From Verrucomicrobiota bacterium (GTDB lineage Bacteria > Verrucomicrobiota > Verrucomicrobiia > Opitutales > Seribacteraceae), in NCBI GenBank assembly GCA_028343845.1, contig JAOLZO010000014.1:1-58477 (forward strand): DNA of 58,477 nucleotides, in the 5' to 3' direction. Position 1 is the first letter of the stretch; each line of letters begins with the position of its first letter. A program made the position numbers and the translations under genes. The notes under the pieces are model-generated. The model saw nothing but the letters and a program-made list of their open reading frames with translations, was not told the DNA's origin and did no database searches. Positions 32,553 through 40,681 of the stretch are shown in pieces.

Positions 32553-33302
32553 TTAGGGTTGTACGAGTTCCTCGTATTGGGATCGAGCCTTTTGAAAGAC
32601 TTGGTCGTTGCTCGAAGTCCATCCGAGTTCGGGAAGGGCGTCGAGGGGCGCGACGCCCCGGCCGGTTCCGCAAAGGATGATTTCGTCAAATTCGGGGAGT
32701 TCGTTTGCCTGCGGAGATCCCCGGGTGACCGAAAATTCGGATTCCAAATAGGGGAGGAGCTTTTGCAGGACGATGCCTGGGAGGATGGCTGATTCAGGTA
32801 TGAGAAGCTCTTTGTCCCGAACAAATATCAGGTTGCAAGTAGCGGATTCCCGAAGGTCCTTCTTCTCCGGATCGATAATAATCCAGTCCTCGTATGTGAT
32901 ATCCAGTTCGCTCAGGCGGCCGTAGAGTTGAGCTTCGCCGGTACTCTTTACGAGAGGTTCGGGGCGTCGGTATTCGAGTAAGCGACCTTTCACCGGGTTG
33001 CCGTCGGAAAGGGCGGGGCGGGATGAAATTCCAAGGCGGTCGTCGAATAAGCATAGGCGGACAAGTCCGTCGGGGAGGCATGTTTCGCTCGCAAGAAACT
33101 CGTCCAGGCACTCGGAGAGGTTTGTCTTCGGTGGGATCCAGCTCATGCCCGAGCGTTTGGCTGAATCGAGCAACCGCTCGAGGTACTCATCCCGAAAAGG
33201 GATATGTCCTTGGGGAAACCTGCGCAGTGTGCTGAAGACCCCGGGTAGTCCCCAGGGTTCAGGGTGGGCGGCAGGTGAACCGTCTTTACTCCATGCATGC
33301 AT
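32553..33302 (-). CDS. pabC: Aminotransferase class IV, probable aminodeoxychorismate lyase
   Basis: 249 residues from ATG 33302, overlapping the end of pabA by 17 bp; the longer frame to 33500 lies inside pabA. Fold-type IV PLP enzyme: early Arg region HIPFRDEYLERLLDSAKRSG, the ESATCNLIFVRD block that binds PLP phosphate, PESAILPGIVLQKLLPYL and the C-terminal DEIILCGTGRGVAPLDAL. The catalytic Lys is not in the canonical EVK context; the EYRRPEPLVKSTGEAQL segment is the likely place. Operon position between pabA and folP argues for release of p-aminobenzoate from aminodeoxychorismate. Confidence 0.85.
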   Translation of the reverse strand: MHAWSKDGSPAAHPEPWGLPGVFSTLRRFPQGHIPFRDEYLERLLDSAKRSGMSWIPPKTNLSECLDEFLASETCLPDGLVRLCLFDDRLGISSRPALSDGNPVKGRLLEYRRPEPLVKSTGEAQLYGRLSELDITYEDWIIIDPEKKDLRESATCNLIFVRDKELLIPESAILPGIVLQKLLPYLESEFSVTRGSPQANELPEFDEIILCGTGRGVAPLDALPELGWTSSNDQVFQKARSQYEELVQP

Positions 33303-33864
33303 GCCGAATGTTTTCGATGAGAGGGTGTCCGAACGTAGTAAGGAAAGATTCAGGGTGATACTGCAAGCCAAAGAGCTTGCGCTTGCCGTCCTCGAATGAC
33401 AAGGGAGCGTTGCGAATGGGATCGCACCCGGTGATGCGGATGGTATCGGGCAGGTTGGAAAGGCTCGCCGGGTCAACCCGCAGGGAGTGGTAACGCGCAA
33501 CCCTCAGGGAGGGAGGGAGACCCGAGTAGGTTTGCGAAGAAGGATCGAATTCGATCTCCGTCTCTACTCCGTGAAGGACTTGAGACTGCCTGGTTATGCT
33601 CGCTCCCTCGACTTGCAGAATTAACTGGAAGCCTAGGCAAATCCCGAGAATCGGTTTTTTCCCTCTCCAAGCACGGTAGATGTCTTGGGTTTCCGGGTAT
33701 TGGTCCGGGTTTCCGGGGCCAGGCGAGAGGACGATCAGGTCGGCGGCCTCGCAGTCTTGTTCTTCGATTTCGAGACGGTCTCGAACCAGTACCCGATCAA
33801 ACCCCGCCAAAAGATGCTCGAGGTTGCGGGTGAAGGAATCCTGATGGTCAATCAGAAGGATCAT
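33286..33864 (-). CDS. pabA: Aminodeoxychorismate synthase glutamine amidotransferase subunit
   Basis: 192 residues, standard length for PabA/TrpG class I amidotransferases. N-terminus MILLIDHQDSFTRNLEHLL; LSPGPGNPDQYPET oxyanion region; nucleophile Cys in PILGICLGFQLI; His/Glu of the triad in LQYHPESFLT. It supplies ammonia from glutamine to PabB. Its ATG overlaps the pabB stop by 4 bp (ATGA), so the subunits are translationally coupled. It could also serve anthranilate synthase; no trpE is in the window. Confidence 0.94.
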   Translation of the reverse strand: MILLIDHQDSFTRNLEHLLAGFDRVLVRDRLEIEEQDCEAADLIVLSPGPGNPDQYPETQDIYRAWRGKKPILGICLGFQLILQVEGASITRQSQVLHGVETEIEFDPSSQTYSGLPPSLRVARYHSLRVDPASLSNLPDTIRITGCDPIRNAPLSFEDGKRKLFGLQYHPESFLTTFGHPLIENIRHACME

Positions 33865-35105
33865 GTGAGAAGGTCAAGCAGGGCTTGGGCTTTGATTTTG
33901 TTCTCGTTGTATTCGTATTCCGGAGTGGAATCGACTACGATCCCGCCCCCGGCTTGAGCATAACAGCGATCGTTGGAAACGAGCATGGATCGGATGATCA
34001 GGTTGAGCCTGAGCTCTCCATCGTCTGCAATCGAACCGAAGCTCCCGGTATATGGACCGCGAAAGCAAGGTTCCAACCGGTCAATCCATTCCATGGTGCG
34101 GATTTTAGGGCAACCCGTTATGCTCCCTCCGGGAAGCATGGACTTGAGAAGACTGGGGAGTTCGATTCCCTCCTTCAGCGTTCCATTGATCGTGGAGACG
34201 AGGTGGTGCAGATGGGCATAGCTCTCGACGTCCCGAAACCGGTCGATTGCCACGGATCCCGTTTTGCAAATTGCGGAGAGATCGTTTCTTTCGAGGTCCA
34301 CGAGCATGTTGTGCTCGGCCACTTCCTTGGGGTCCTTCAGGAAGGACTCGATTACGGAACCGTCCGAAGAAGAATCCGCGCGTTGGTAAGTGCCCCCTAT
34401 GGGTCGGGTAGTAATGCGGTCTCCCTTGCGTTCGATCACCGTTTCGGGCGAGCAACTCAGGATTGAGAAACCCTCCGTAAGCAGAAGGAAGGCTTCGGGT
34501 GCCGGGTTTGTCAGGCAAAGCCTTTCGAATGCAAGAATCGGATCTAGTTGAGTATGAGCCTCGAAGCGTTGGGAAATCTTGATCTGATAGGTTTCGCCGT
34601 CCAATATGGCCTCACGAGCTTGCAGGAAGACGTTCCGGTATTCCTCAAACCCCAAGTTGCAGGCAATGGGCTCGCTTGCGCCGGTTCGGGGAAAAGATTT
34701 GTTGGGGGGGGGCTTTTCGAGAAGGTCGGATATTTCGGGGATTCGACCGGGGATCACCGACTCGATGAGGGTTGAGTCCGGAAGGATGCGGATGATTGTC
34801 TGCGGGCGCCCGAACCAACCATCGGGTATCGTAAGGTCGCGGTTTGCCTGGAGGGAAAGCCCGAGATGGGCGGCGAGGAATTCATATCCGAAAAAGCCGA
34901 TCCAACCCGAAAAGCTAAGCTCTTCACTTGGTTGCTTGCGGGCAAGGTTACGAAAGGCAACGTTGGTTTGTCCGCAATCCGGTTCGAAGACTTCGATGAA
35001 GTCCAGATAGGCAAGATATCCCCCGCCGGGCTCGGCCCGGATAGCGAGAGGGCAAGCGCTCAAGTTGCCTAGCGCACCGATCGGGATGGCTTGACTTCCA
35101 CTCAT
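33861..35105 (-). CDS. pabB: Aminodeoxychorismate synthase component I
   Basis: 414 residues. The chorismate-binding C-terminal domain is complete: YQIKISQRFEAHTQLDPILA, ERKGDRITTRPIGGTYQRAD, the metal-binding region EHNMLVDLERNDLSAICKTG, GSITGCPKIRTMEWIDRLEP and YTGSFGSIADDGELRLNLII. The TRPIGGT motif, in place of the AGT of anthranilate synthase, and the neighbours fix it as PabB. With PabA it makes 4-amino-4-deoxychorismate from chorismate. The start overlaps the stop of the HAD gene by 4 bp. Confidence 0.94.
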   Translation of the reverse strand: MSGSQAIPIGALGNLSACPLAIRAEPGGGYLAYLDFIEVFEPDCGQTNVAFRNLARKQPSEELSFSGWIGFFGYEFLAAHLGLSLQANRDLTIPDGWFGRPQTIIRILPDSTLIESVIPGRIPEISDLLEKPPPNKSFPRTGASEPIACNLGFEEYRNVFLQAREAILDGETYQIKISQRFEAHTQLDPILAFERLCLTNPAPEAFLLLTEGFSILSCSPETVIERKGDRITTRPIGGTYQRADSSSDGSVIESFLKDPKEVAEHNMLVDLERNDLSAICKTGSVAIDRFRDVESYAHLHHLVSTINGTLKEGIELPSLLKSMLPGGSITGCPKIRTMEWIDRLEPCFRGPYTGSFGSIADDGELRLNLIIRSMLVSNDRCYAQAGGGIVVDSTPEYEYNENKIKAQALLDLLT

Positions 35106-35776
35106 TGCAAAAGCCCGAGAAGTTCCGGGAAGCTGGTGATTTGGCGCTCTTCGATGATCGGTTTGCCAAAAAGCAAGGCATCCCAGCCAGCTTTCCGGGC
35201 TCCTTCGAAATCCCGGGAGTGGCTGTCCCCTATATGGAGGAAGCGGGAAGGTTCTTTGCCGAATGCTTTTTCCACTTCCCGGAAGATTCCGGTTTCCGGT
35301 TTCTCGATTCCTATTTCCGAGGAGATGAAGATTTTTTCAAACAGGCTGTCGATTGCGAGATCGTTGAGCACGCAGCGCAATCGGGAGTCGTTGTTTGAGA
35401 GGACGGCTAACCGGTAGCCCTTCTCCTTGAGTTGAAAAAGCGTATCCTTTGCTCCGTCTGCCAGGCGCCAATGCTTTCCTCGGGCAAAAAGTTCCCATAA
35501 CTCCTCGAACAACGGATCGAGGTCGGTTTTTTCGGCATGGGGTTTGAAAACCGCGAATACGACTTGGCGCCAAAAATCCTTTTCTTCTCCGGAAGTGATC
35601 TTGTGGTCCTTCTGCACTTTACCGAATACTTCGTAAAACCTCCGGTCGATTGCATCGTCTTCCACCACCAGCCCAAATTCCCTTGCGGTCTGGGCATAAA
35701 CCGCCCCGACAGAAGGCCAGGGTCGGATGAGGGTTCCGGCCGCATCAACTGTAATTACGTGAGGGGTGTTCGACAT
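35102..35776 (-). CDS. HAD-superfamily hydrolase (phosphatase)
   Basis: 224 residues. The HAD motif I is altered: HVITVDAAGTLI keeps the nucleophile Asp and the following AAGT instead of DGT; motif II is LAVLSNNDSRL, motif III has EKPETGIF (Lys) and motif IV HIGDSHSRDFEGARKAGW. A C1-type helical cap is at about 18-100. It heads the pab-fol operon with a 4-bp overlap into pabB. A role as the missing dihydroneopterin phosphate phosphatase of folate synthesis is attractive but is inference. Confidence 0.88.
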   Translation of the reverse strand: MSNTPHVITVDAAGTLIRPWPSVGAVYAQTAREFGLVVEDDAIDRRFYEVFGKVQKDHKITSGEEKDFWRQVVFAVFKPHAEKTDLDPLFEELWELFARGKHWRLADGAKDTLFQLKEKGYRLAVLSNNDSRLRCVLNDLAIDSLFEKIFISSEIGIEKPETGIFREVEKAFGKEPSRFLHIGDSHSRDFEGARKAGWDALLFGKPIIEERQITSFPELLGLLQ

Positions 35777-35860
35777 CGATGAAAAAATTCTTTTGTATAG
35801 CAGTTGGTGAAAGTAAAAAATTGCGCAACAAGCAACGTCATAAGTAAATCATAGAATAGT

Positions 35861-36844
35861 ATGCGAGTCTTTCCAAATGGGACAGGTCTTTCGGTTGCAT
35901 TGGTCGCCGTCTTCTTTGCCGCGTGGCTTTCGCCCGCGTTCGGGCTGGCGGGCGGACCGCTTTTCCCTGAGAGTTTGAGCTTGGTTGCAGTCTTTGTGAT
36001 TTTTTTGATACAGGGTTGGAAATTGGATCTAGGACGGTTAAGGCAGGCTTGGGTTGACCGACGGGCTCTCGTCTTCCTTCACGCCTTTATCTTCTTGGCC
36101 GCCTTGCCAATGGTTTGGCTCGTCTCGGAATGGGGACTGTTGGCTCCGGTTTGGAGTCCAGGTCTGCTTTTTTTGGCAATCCTCCCAACCACCATTTCCA
36201 GTTGCGTCGTATACACCCGTTGCGCAGGGGGGGATGCTGATGCGGCTCTTGGCCACGCCACCGTCTCGAATTTGTTAGGCATGCTTTGGGTTCCTGCGGT
36301 TTGGGGACTTCTGGTTGTTCCGGGCGAGTCGGATGGTATTGGGGCCCTTGATTCACTTCGCTTGGTCTTGCCGGATTTCCTTCTGATGATTCTGTTTCCC
36401 TGCTTTCTCGGTTGGTGGGCGAGAAACAAGCTGTCCTTTGCTCTTTTGCCCACGGATGGTGCAGGATTGGAAAAAATCCCGATCGGTTGCATTCTCCTCC
36501 TGGCTTACTTTTCCTTTTGCTCCCTTTTTGCAGAGTTCGGTAATGATCTTTTTACACCGGATACCGGTTTTTTGGCCGGAATCGTATTCGCCTGGCTCGT
36601 GGCTCAGACGATTCTTGCTTGGGTCGTTGGCGGGTTGGCTTGTCGTTGCCGTCCGTCGAGAATAGCGTTCCTGTTTTGCGGCGGGCAGAAATCCTTGGCC
36701 CTTGGATTACCCTTGGCCCAGTTGCTGCACAGTCCGGACGGATCATCGATAGGACTTCTGGTCCTGCCACTCGCACTGTTTCATTTCGGACAGCTTTTGC
36801 TTGGAGCCTTTCTTGTCGAGCCACTGAGAAGGTGGGCGAAGTGA
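35861..36844 (+). CDS. SBF-like (bile acid:sodium symporter family, PF13593) membrane transporter
   Basis: 327 residues with nine to ten membrane helices. Features of the SBF-like family: IQGWKLDLGRLRQAW after the second helix, LAILPTTISSCVVYTRCAGG (the helix break with polar residues), HATVSNLLGMLWVPA, and FLFCGGQKSLALGLPLAQLL (second helix break). Related to YfeH. Substrate unknown; sodium-coupled import of an organic anion is the family expectation. Divergent from the folate operon; the 84-bp spacer holds A/T-rich promoter-like sequence. Confidence 0.88.
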   Translation: MRVFPNGTGLSVALVAVFFAAWLSPAFGLAGGPLFPESLSLVAVFVIFLIQGWKLDLGRLRQAWVDRRALVFLHAFIFLAALPMVWLVSEWGLLAPVWSPGLLFLAILPTTISSCVVYTRCAGGDADAALGHATVSNLLGMLWVPAVWGLLVVPGESDGIGALDSLRLVLPDFLLMILFPCFLGWWARNKLSFALLPTDGAGLEKIPIGCILLLAYFSFCSLFAEFGNDLFTPDTGFLAGIVFAWLVAQTILAWVVGGLACRCRPSRIAFLFCGGQKSLALGLPLAQLLHSPDGSSIGLLVLPLALFHFGQLLLGAFLVEPLRRWAK

Positions 36845-36904
36845 CGTTAACAAGATTCTTTCTTTTTGATTGAAGCGCAGACCCATACGTAGGAAGAACA
36901 CTTC

Positions 36905-37717
36905 GTGATTTGCAAAAGTTTCAAGGATAAGGAGAAGATGAGGAGGGCCGGTCGCTCGGCCGCGACCGTTCTTGATCGTCTTTGCAAGATGGTGAAGCCT
37001 GGAATGAGCACCCTTGAGCTCGATGAGGCCGGAGGTGAACTGATGAAGGACATGGGCGTCCGCAGCGCTTGCAAGGGCTATCGTTCGGGACATCGTGTTT
37101 TTCCTTCCTATACCTGCCTTTCGGTAAACGAGGAGGTCGTTCATGGAATTGGGGTGAAAGACCGGATCCTGAAGGAAGGAGACGTTATTTCCGTAGACGT
37201 TTGCATACGCGAGGATGAGATGATCGGGGACAATTGCCGGACCGTGCCGGTGGGGGCGGTTAGTCCGGAGGTCGAGCGTTTGCTCAAGGTTACCGAGGAA
37301 TCTCTCTACCTTGGTCTTAGCCAAGCGTTGCACAAGAATCGGATAGGAGACGTTTCCCACGCCGTTCAGTCTCATGTGGAAAAGGCCGGCTTTGCGGTCA
37401 TTACCAATTTTGTGGGGCATGGTGTCGGGCGGTCTTTGCACGAAGATCCGCAAATTCCTAATTTTGGAAAGGCGGGAACCGGATCCAAATTCAAAAAGGG
37501 TATGGCGATATGCATCGAGCCTATGGTAAACACGAAAAACGCTCAGATACGAATGGCCAAGGACGGATGGACCGCCGTCGCAGTTGACGGACTTCCTTCC
37601 GCTCACTTCGAGCACACTTTGCTGGTGGACGAGGGCAAACCCGAGATTCTTACCATTCCGGATGGCTATGATCAGGCGGAGGATTTCTTCACGGCCAAAT
37701 TGGCTGAGGTTGCATAA
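36905..37717 (+). CDS. map: Methionine aminopeptidase, type I
   Basis: 270 residues from a GTG at 36905 preceded by AGGA at a suitable distance. Metal ligands and substrate residues are visible: His in VNEEVVHGIG, Asp in VISVDVCIREDEM and IGDNC, His in GHGVGRSLHEDPQIPN, Glu in ICIEPM and the final Glu region HFEHTLLVDEGKPEIL. It removes the N-terminal Met from new proteins. There is no N-terminal zinc-finger extension. 11 bp before the exonuclease gene, so probably co-transcribed. Confidence 0.94.
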   Translation: MICKSFKDKEKMRRAGRSAATVLDRLCKMVKPGMSTLELDEAGGELMKDMGVRSACKGYRSGHRVFPSYTCLSVNEEVVHGIGVKDRILKEGDVISVDVCIREDEMIGDNCRTVPVGAVSPEVERLLKVTEESLYLGLSQALHKNRIGDVSHAVQSHVEKAGFAVITNFVGHGVGRSLHEDPQIPNFGKAGTGSKFKKGMAICIEPMVNTKNAQIRMAKDGWTAVAVDGLPSAHFEHTLLVDEGKPEILTIPDGYDQAEDFFTAKLAEVA

Positions 37718-37728
37718 GGAGAACTGTC

Positions 37729-38598
37729 ATGCTCAAACTACTTGCAGATTCGGTCTTTTCCTTTGACGTCGAATGGATTCCCGATCCCAAGTCGGCCGAG
37801 ATTCTTTTTGAAACCCCGCCTGCCGAAGGCCCTGGAGATGAGGCACGGACGTCCTTCGAAGCCCTCTGGGCAAGCGGGCGAAGATCAAGTGACGCAGAGG
37901 ATTCGCAACCCTACCTCAAGACGATCTTATGCAGAATTGTTTCTTTGGCTGGAGTTCTTCGGGAAAAGGCGCCTGGTGGGGGAGCAACCTTGAAACTGGT
38001 TTCTCTTCCTGCCAATCCTTCCGATCCGGAAAAGTGTGACGAGAAATCCTTGCTTGCCAATTTCCTCAAGTCAGTCGGACGAAAAAAACCCCAGTTGGTC
38101 GGTTACAATTCGGCGCAGGCGGACGTTCCGATTATCGTCCAACGTTCGATTGTCAACGGTTTGCCCGGTTTTGGGTTTTCCGATCGTCCGGACAAGCCTT
38201 GGCTGGGGGTCGATTATTTCGACGCCCGCAATTCCGAGTATAACGTGGATTTGGCTGATGCCATGGGTCAGTATCGTGATCGACCTTCCCTCCATCAGGC
38301 GGCGACCCTGAGTGGAATACCGGGCAAGATTGACGTCAGCGGTGGTTCGGTTGCGGAGATGTGGCTTCAGGGCAAGCTTTCCGAAATCGTGGCCTATAAC
38401 GAATTCGATGCCTTTACCACTCACCTGCTTTGGGCCCGGTTAGCTCATTTTTCTGGTTTGTTGAGCTCGGATCAGTATGCCCAGGAGCAAGCTCAGGTCC
38501 GGGAGTTGCTGGAGGAGGAAATTTCTGCCGGAAAGAGTCATTTGGAAAAATTCGTTGCGGAGTGGGACCGCTTGCTGGCGGTAACCGGACAAGACTGA
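37729..38598 (+). CDS. Predicted 3'-5' exonuclease (PolB-exonuclease-like, PF10108)
   Basis: 289 residues. DnaQ-fold exonuclease motifs: FSFDVEWIPDP (Exo I, D-x-E), QLVGYNSAQADVPIIVQRSI (Exo II) and VAYNEFDAFTTHLLWARLAH (Exo III, Y-x-x-x-D). The family name is predicted 3'-5' exonuclease related to the exonuclease domain of PolB. It should degrade or proofread single-stranded DNA or RNA ends. It follows map by 11 bp. Confidence 0.85.
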   Translation: MLKLLADSVFSFDVEWIPDPKSAEILFETPPAEGPGDEARTSFEALWASGRRSSDAEDSQPYLKTILCRIVSLAGVLREKAPGGGATLKLVSLPANPSDPEKCDEKSLLANFLKSVGRKKPQLVGYNSAQADVPIIVQRSIVNGLPGFGFSDRPDKPWLGVDYFDARNSEYNVDLADAMGQYRDRPSLHQAATLSGIPGKIDVSGGSVAEMWLQGKLSEIVAYNEFDAFTTHLLWARLAHFSGLLSSDQYAQEQAQVRELLEEEISAGKSHLEKFVAEWDRLLAVTGQD

Positions 38599-38640
38599 AG
38601 TTTTGGGAAACTTAATTTTTTATTTGTCGGTTTTGTCGAA

Positions 38641-38669
38641 TTGTGGCGCAAGGGATGTTTGCCTATTTT
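38641..38669 (+). promoter_or_regulatory. Candidate promoter of the MoxR operon
   Basis: TTGTGG (38641-38646), a 17-bp spacer and TATTTT (38664-38669), 70 bp before the MoxR start. It is the best-spaced pair in the 141-bp gap, but both boxes are imperfect. Confidence 0.3.
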
Positions 38670-38739
38670 AAATACTTGGACAAATCATCATGACGTTTAC
38701 GCTTAATCGATTTGTTAAGAATCCAACCATAACCATTTT

Positions 38740-39735
38740 ATGACTAAATCGGAACAAGCCGAAGACGCCTTGGCGCACCTTAACGAAACACGCGAACGCC
38801 TGCTGGTTGAAATCCGCAAGGGCATCATCGGACAAGACGAAGTGATCGAGCAACTGCTCGTTACCCTCCTTGCTCAGGGGCATTGCCTTTTAACCGGAAT
38901 ACCAGGCCTAGGGAAAACCCTGCTGGTTAAAACCTTGGCGAAGTGCTTGAGCTTGAGTTTCAAGCGCATTCAGTTCACGCCCGACTTGATGCCTGCCGAC
39001 GTTGTTGGTTCGGAAGTCGTTGACGAGGACCCGGCAACAGGGAAGCGCAGTTTCCGCTTCTCCGCCGGTCCGATCTTTGCCAACGTTGTATTGGCTGACG
39101 AGATCAACCGTACCCCTCCCAAGACTCAGGCCGCTCTCTTGGAAGCGATGGAGGAAAGACAGGTGACGGTTGCCGGACAAACCCGTCCGTTAGATGCCCC
39201 ATTTCTTGTGTTGGCCACTCAAAACCCGATCGAGCTCGAAGGTACCTACCCCTTGCCCGAAGCTCAACTTGACCGTTTTCTTCTCAACCCCGTGATTCAG
39301 TACCTGTCGACCGAGGATGAAATCAAAATGGTGAGCGAGACTACCGGAATCGACAGAGAGGAACCCCAGCCCGTCCTTGGCGCGGAAGACATTCTTACCT
39401 TGCAATCTCTCGTTCGGCAGGTTCCTGCGCCTGAGAACGTCGTCGCCTATGCCGTTGCTTTGGTAACGGCGACTCGTCCGCAGGCTGATTCTTGCGACGA
39501 GTGGACGAGCAAGCGGGTGAAGTGGGGAGCCGGTTCCCGGGGCGCTCAAGCTCTTATCCTTGCCGCCAAGGCCCGTGCGCTTTTGGACGGCCGGGCAAAC
39601 GCTTCCTCCGAAGACGTAAAGCTTATGGCCAAGTCCGCGCTTCGTCATCGCGTATTACCAAGTTTCTTTGCCGAGTCCGAAGGATTGGGGGCTGATGAGA
39701 TCGTGGATCATCTTCTTGAAACCATTTCTGCCTGA
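38740..39735 (+). CDS. MoxR-family AAA+ ATPase
   Basis: 331 residues, typical MoxR length. Walker A LTGIPGLGKTLLVKTLA, Walker B NVVLADEINRTPPKTQAALL, sensor 1 LVLATQNPIELEGTYPLPEA, and the arginine-finger/lid region at the C-terminus. MoxR ATPases act as chaperones with vWA proteins, loading metals or remodelling envelope complexes. It is the first gene of a nine-gene run in which several products have vWA domains. Confidence 0.95.
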   Translation: MTKSEQAEDALAHLNETRERLLVEIRKGIIGQDEVIEQLLVTLLAQGHCLLTGIPGLGKTLLVKTLAKCLSLSFKRIQFTPDLMPADVVGSEVVDEDPATGKRSFRFSAGPIFANVVLADEINRTPPKTQAALLEAMEERQVTVAGQTRPLDAPFLVLATQNPIELEGTYPLPEAQLDRFLLNPVIQYLSTEDEIKMVSETTGIDREEPQPVLGAEDILTLQSLVRQVPAPENVVAYAVALVTATRPQADSCDEWTSKRVKWGAGSRGAQALILAAKARALLDGRANASSEDVKLMAKSALRHRVLPSFFAESEGLGADEIVDHLLETISA

Positions 39736-39757
39736 AGATTCCGAACTTTTTTGACTC

Positions 39758-40663
39758 GTGGTCCAAGCCGTGGAGAATTCCCTTCTCGACCCCGCCCACC
39801 TGAAAGGCATCGAGGATTATTCCTTGCTCGCCCGTGTGGTTGTGGACGGAGCGATGCCCGGTATTCACCGAAGTCTGCGTCAGGGTCGCGGAAATGAATT
39901 CTTTCAATACCGGCCTTACGAACAGGGCGAAGATATGAAGGTTGTGGATTGGAAGGTTTTTGCCAAGCGTGACGAGCTGGTTGCCAAAACCTTTCAGGAA
40001 GATACTAATTTTACCGTCTATTTGGTCATAGATGCAAGCGCATCCATGGGGTATCAGGGCAAACGGGCTTCGTGCTCGAAACTCCGTTATGCAAATATGC
40101 TTGCCGCTTGTTTCGCTTACTTGGCTCAGCGTCAAGGTGACCGGTTCGGGCTCTTCGCGTATTCGGATCAAATTCAGCAGTGGATCCGTCCGCAATCGGG
40201 AAGCGGTCACTTGAACCGACTCCTTGCCTCCCTCGGAACCTTGGAAGCAAAGGGTGAAAATGATCATGAGCAAGCATGGGAAAGATTGTCCAGCGGTTTG
40301 CCGGGGCGCTCGATGGTGGTTTTCCTTTCTGATTTTCTGGAAGCTGAGGACACCTTGAGCGAGCGTTTGCGCTTTTCGCTCTCCGCCCGCTACGAATGTC
40401 TATGCCTGCAAATTCTCGATCCGGACGAGGAGGATTTGCCCGATGCCGAAGCGATCCGCTTTGCCGAGATGGAGGGCGAGCGGGAGATCTCGAGCGCCCC
40501 TCCTGCCATCCGCGGGAAATACCAGGAGGACATGAATGCCTTTATGGAAAACCTGAAGGCCAAGCTTGCTTCCGTATCTGCGGAATTCGAGAGTTTGCGT
40601 ACGGATCGGGAACTAGGATATGCTTTGCGCCGCTTTTTGGGCATGAGGAACCGGAAAGCGTAA
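39758..40663 (+). CDS. DUF58 / vWA-like protein
   Basis: 301 residues from a GTG at 39758. The DUF58 motif FQYRPYEQGEDMKVVDWKVF is followed by a vWA-like segment with a complete MIDAS start, VIDASASMGYQ (DxSxS). It is the standard partner of MoxR. Cytoplasmic, no signal or membrane helix. Followed by the next gene after 18 bp. Confidence 0.92.
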   Translation: MVQAVENSLLDPAHLKGIEDYSLLARVVVDGAMPGIHRSLRQGRGNEFFQYRPYEQGEDMKVVDWKVFAKRDELVAKTFQEDTNFTVYLVIDASASMGYQGKRASCSKLRYANMLAACFAYLAQRQGDRFGLFAYSDQIQQWIRPQSGSGHLNRLLASLGTLEAKGENDHEQAWERLSSGLPGRSMVVFLSDFLEAEDTLSERLRFSLSARYECLCLQILDPDEEDLPDAEAIRFAEMEGEREISSAPPAIRGKYQEDMNAFMENLKAKLASVSAEFESLRTDRELGYALRRFLGMRNRKA

Positions 40664-40681
40664 TGGGATTAATTCTCCAAG

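Noticed and set aside
32552-32824. N-terminal extension of folP
   Set aside because: The extension is pabC coding sequence in another frame; the family start is at 32551.
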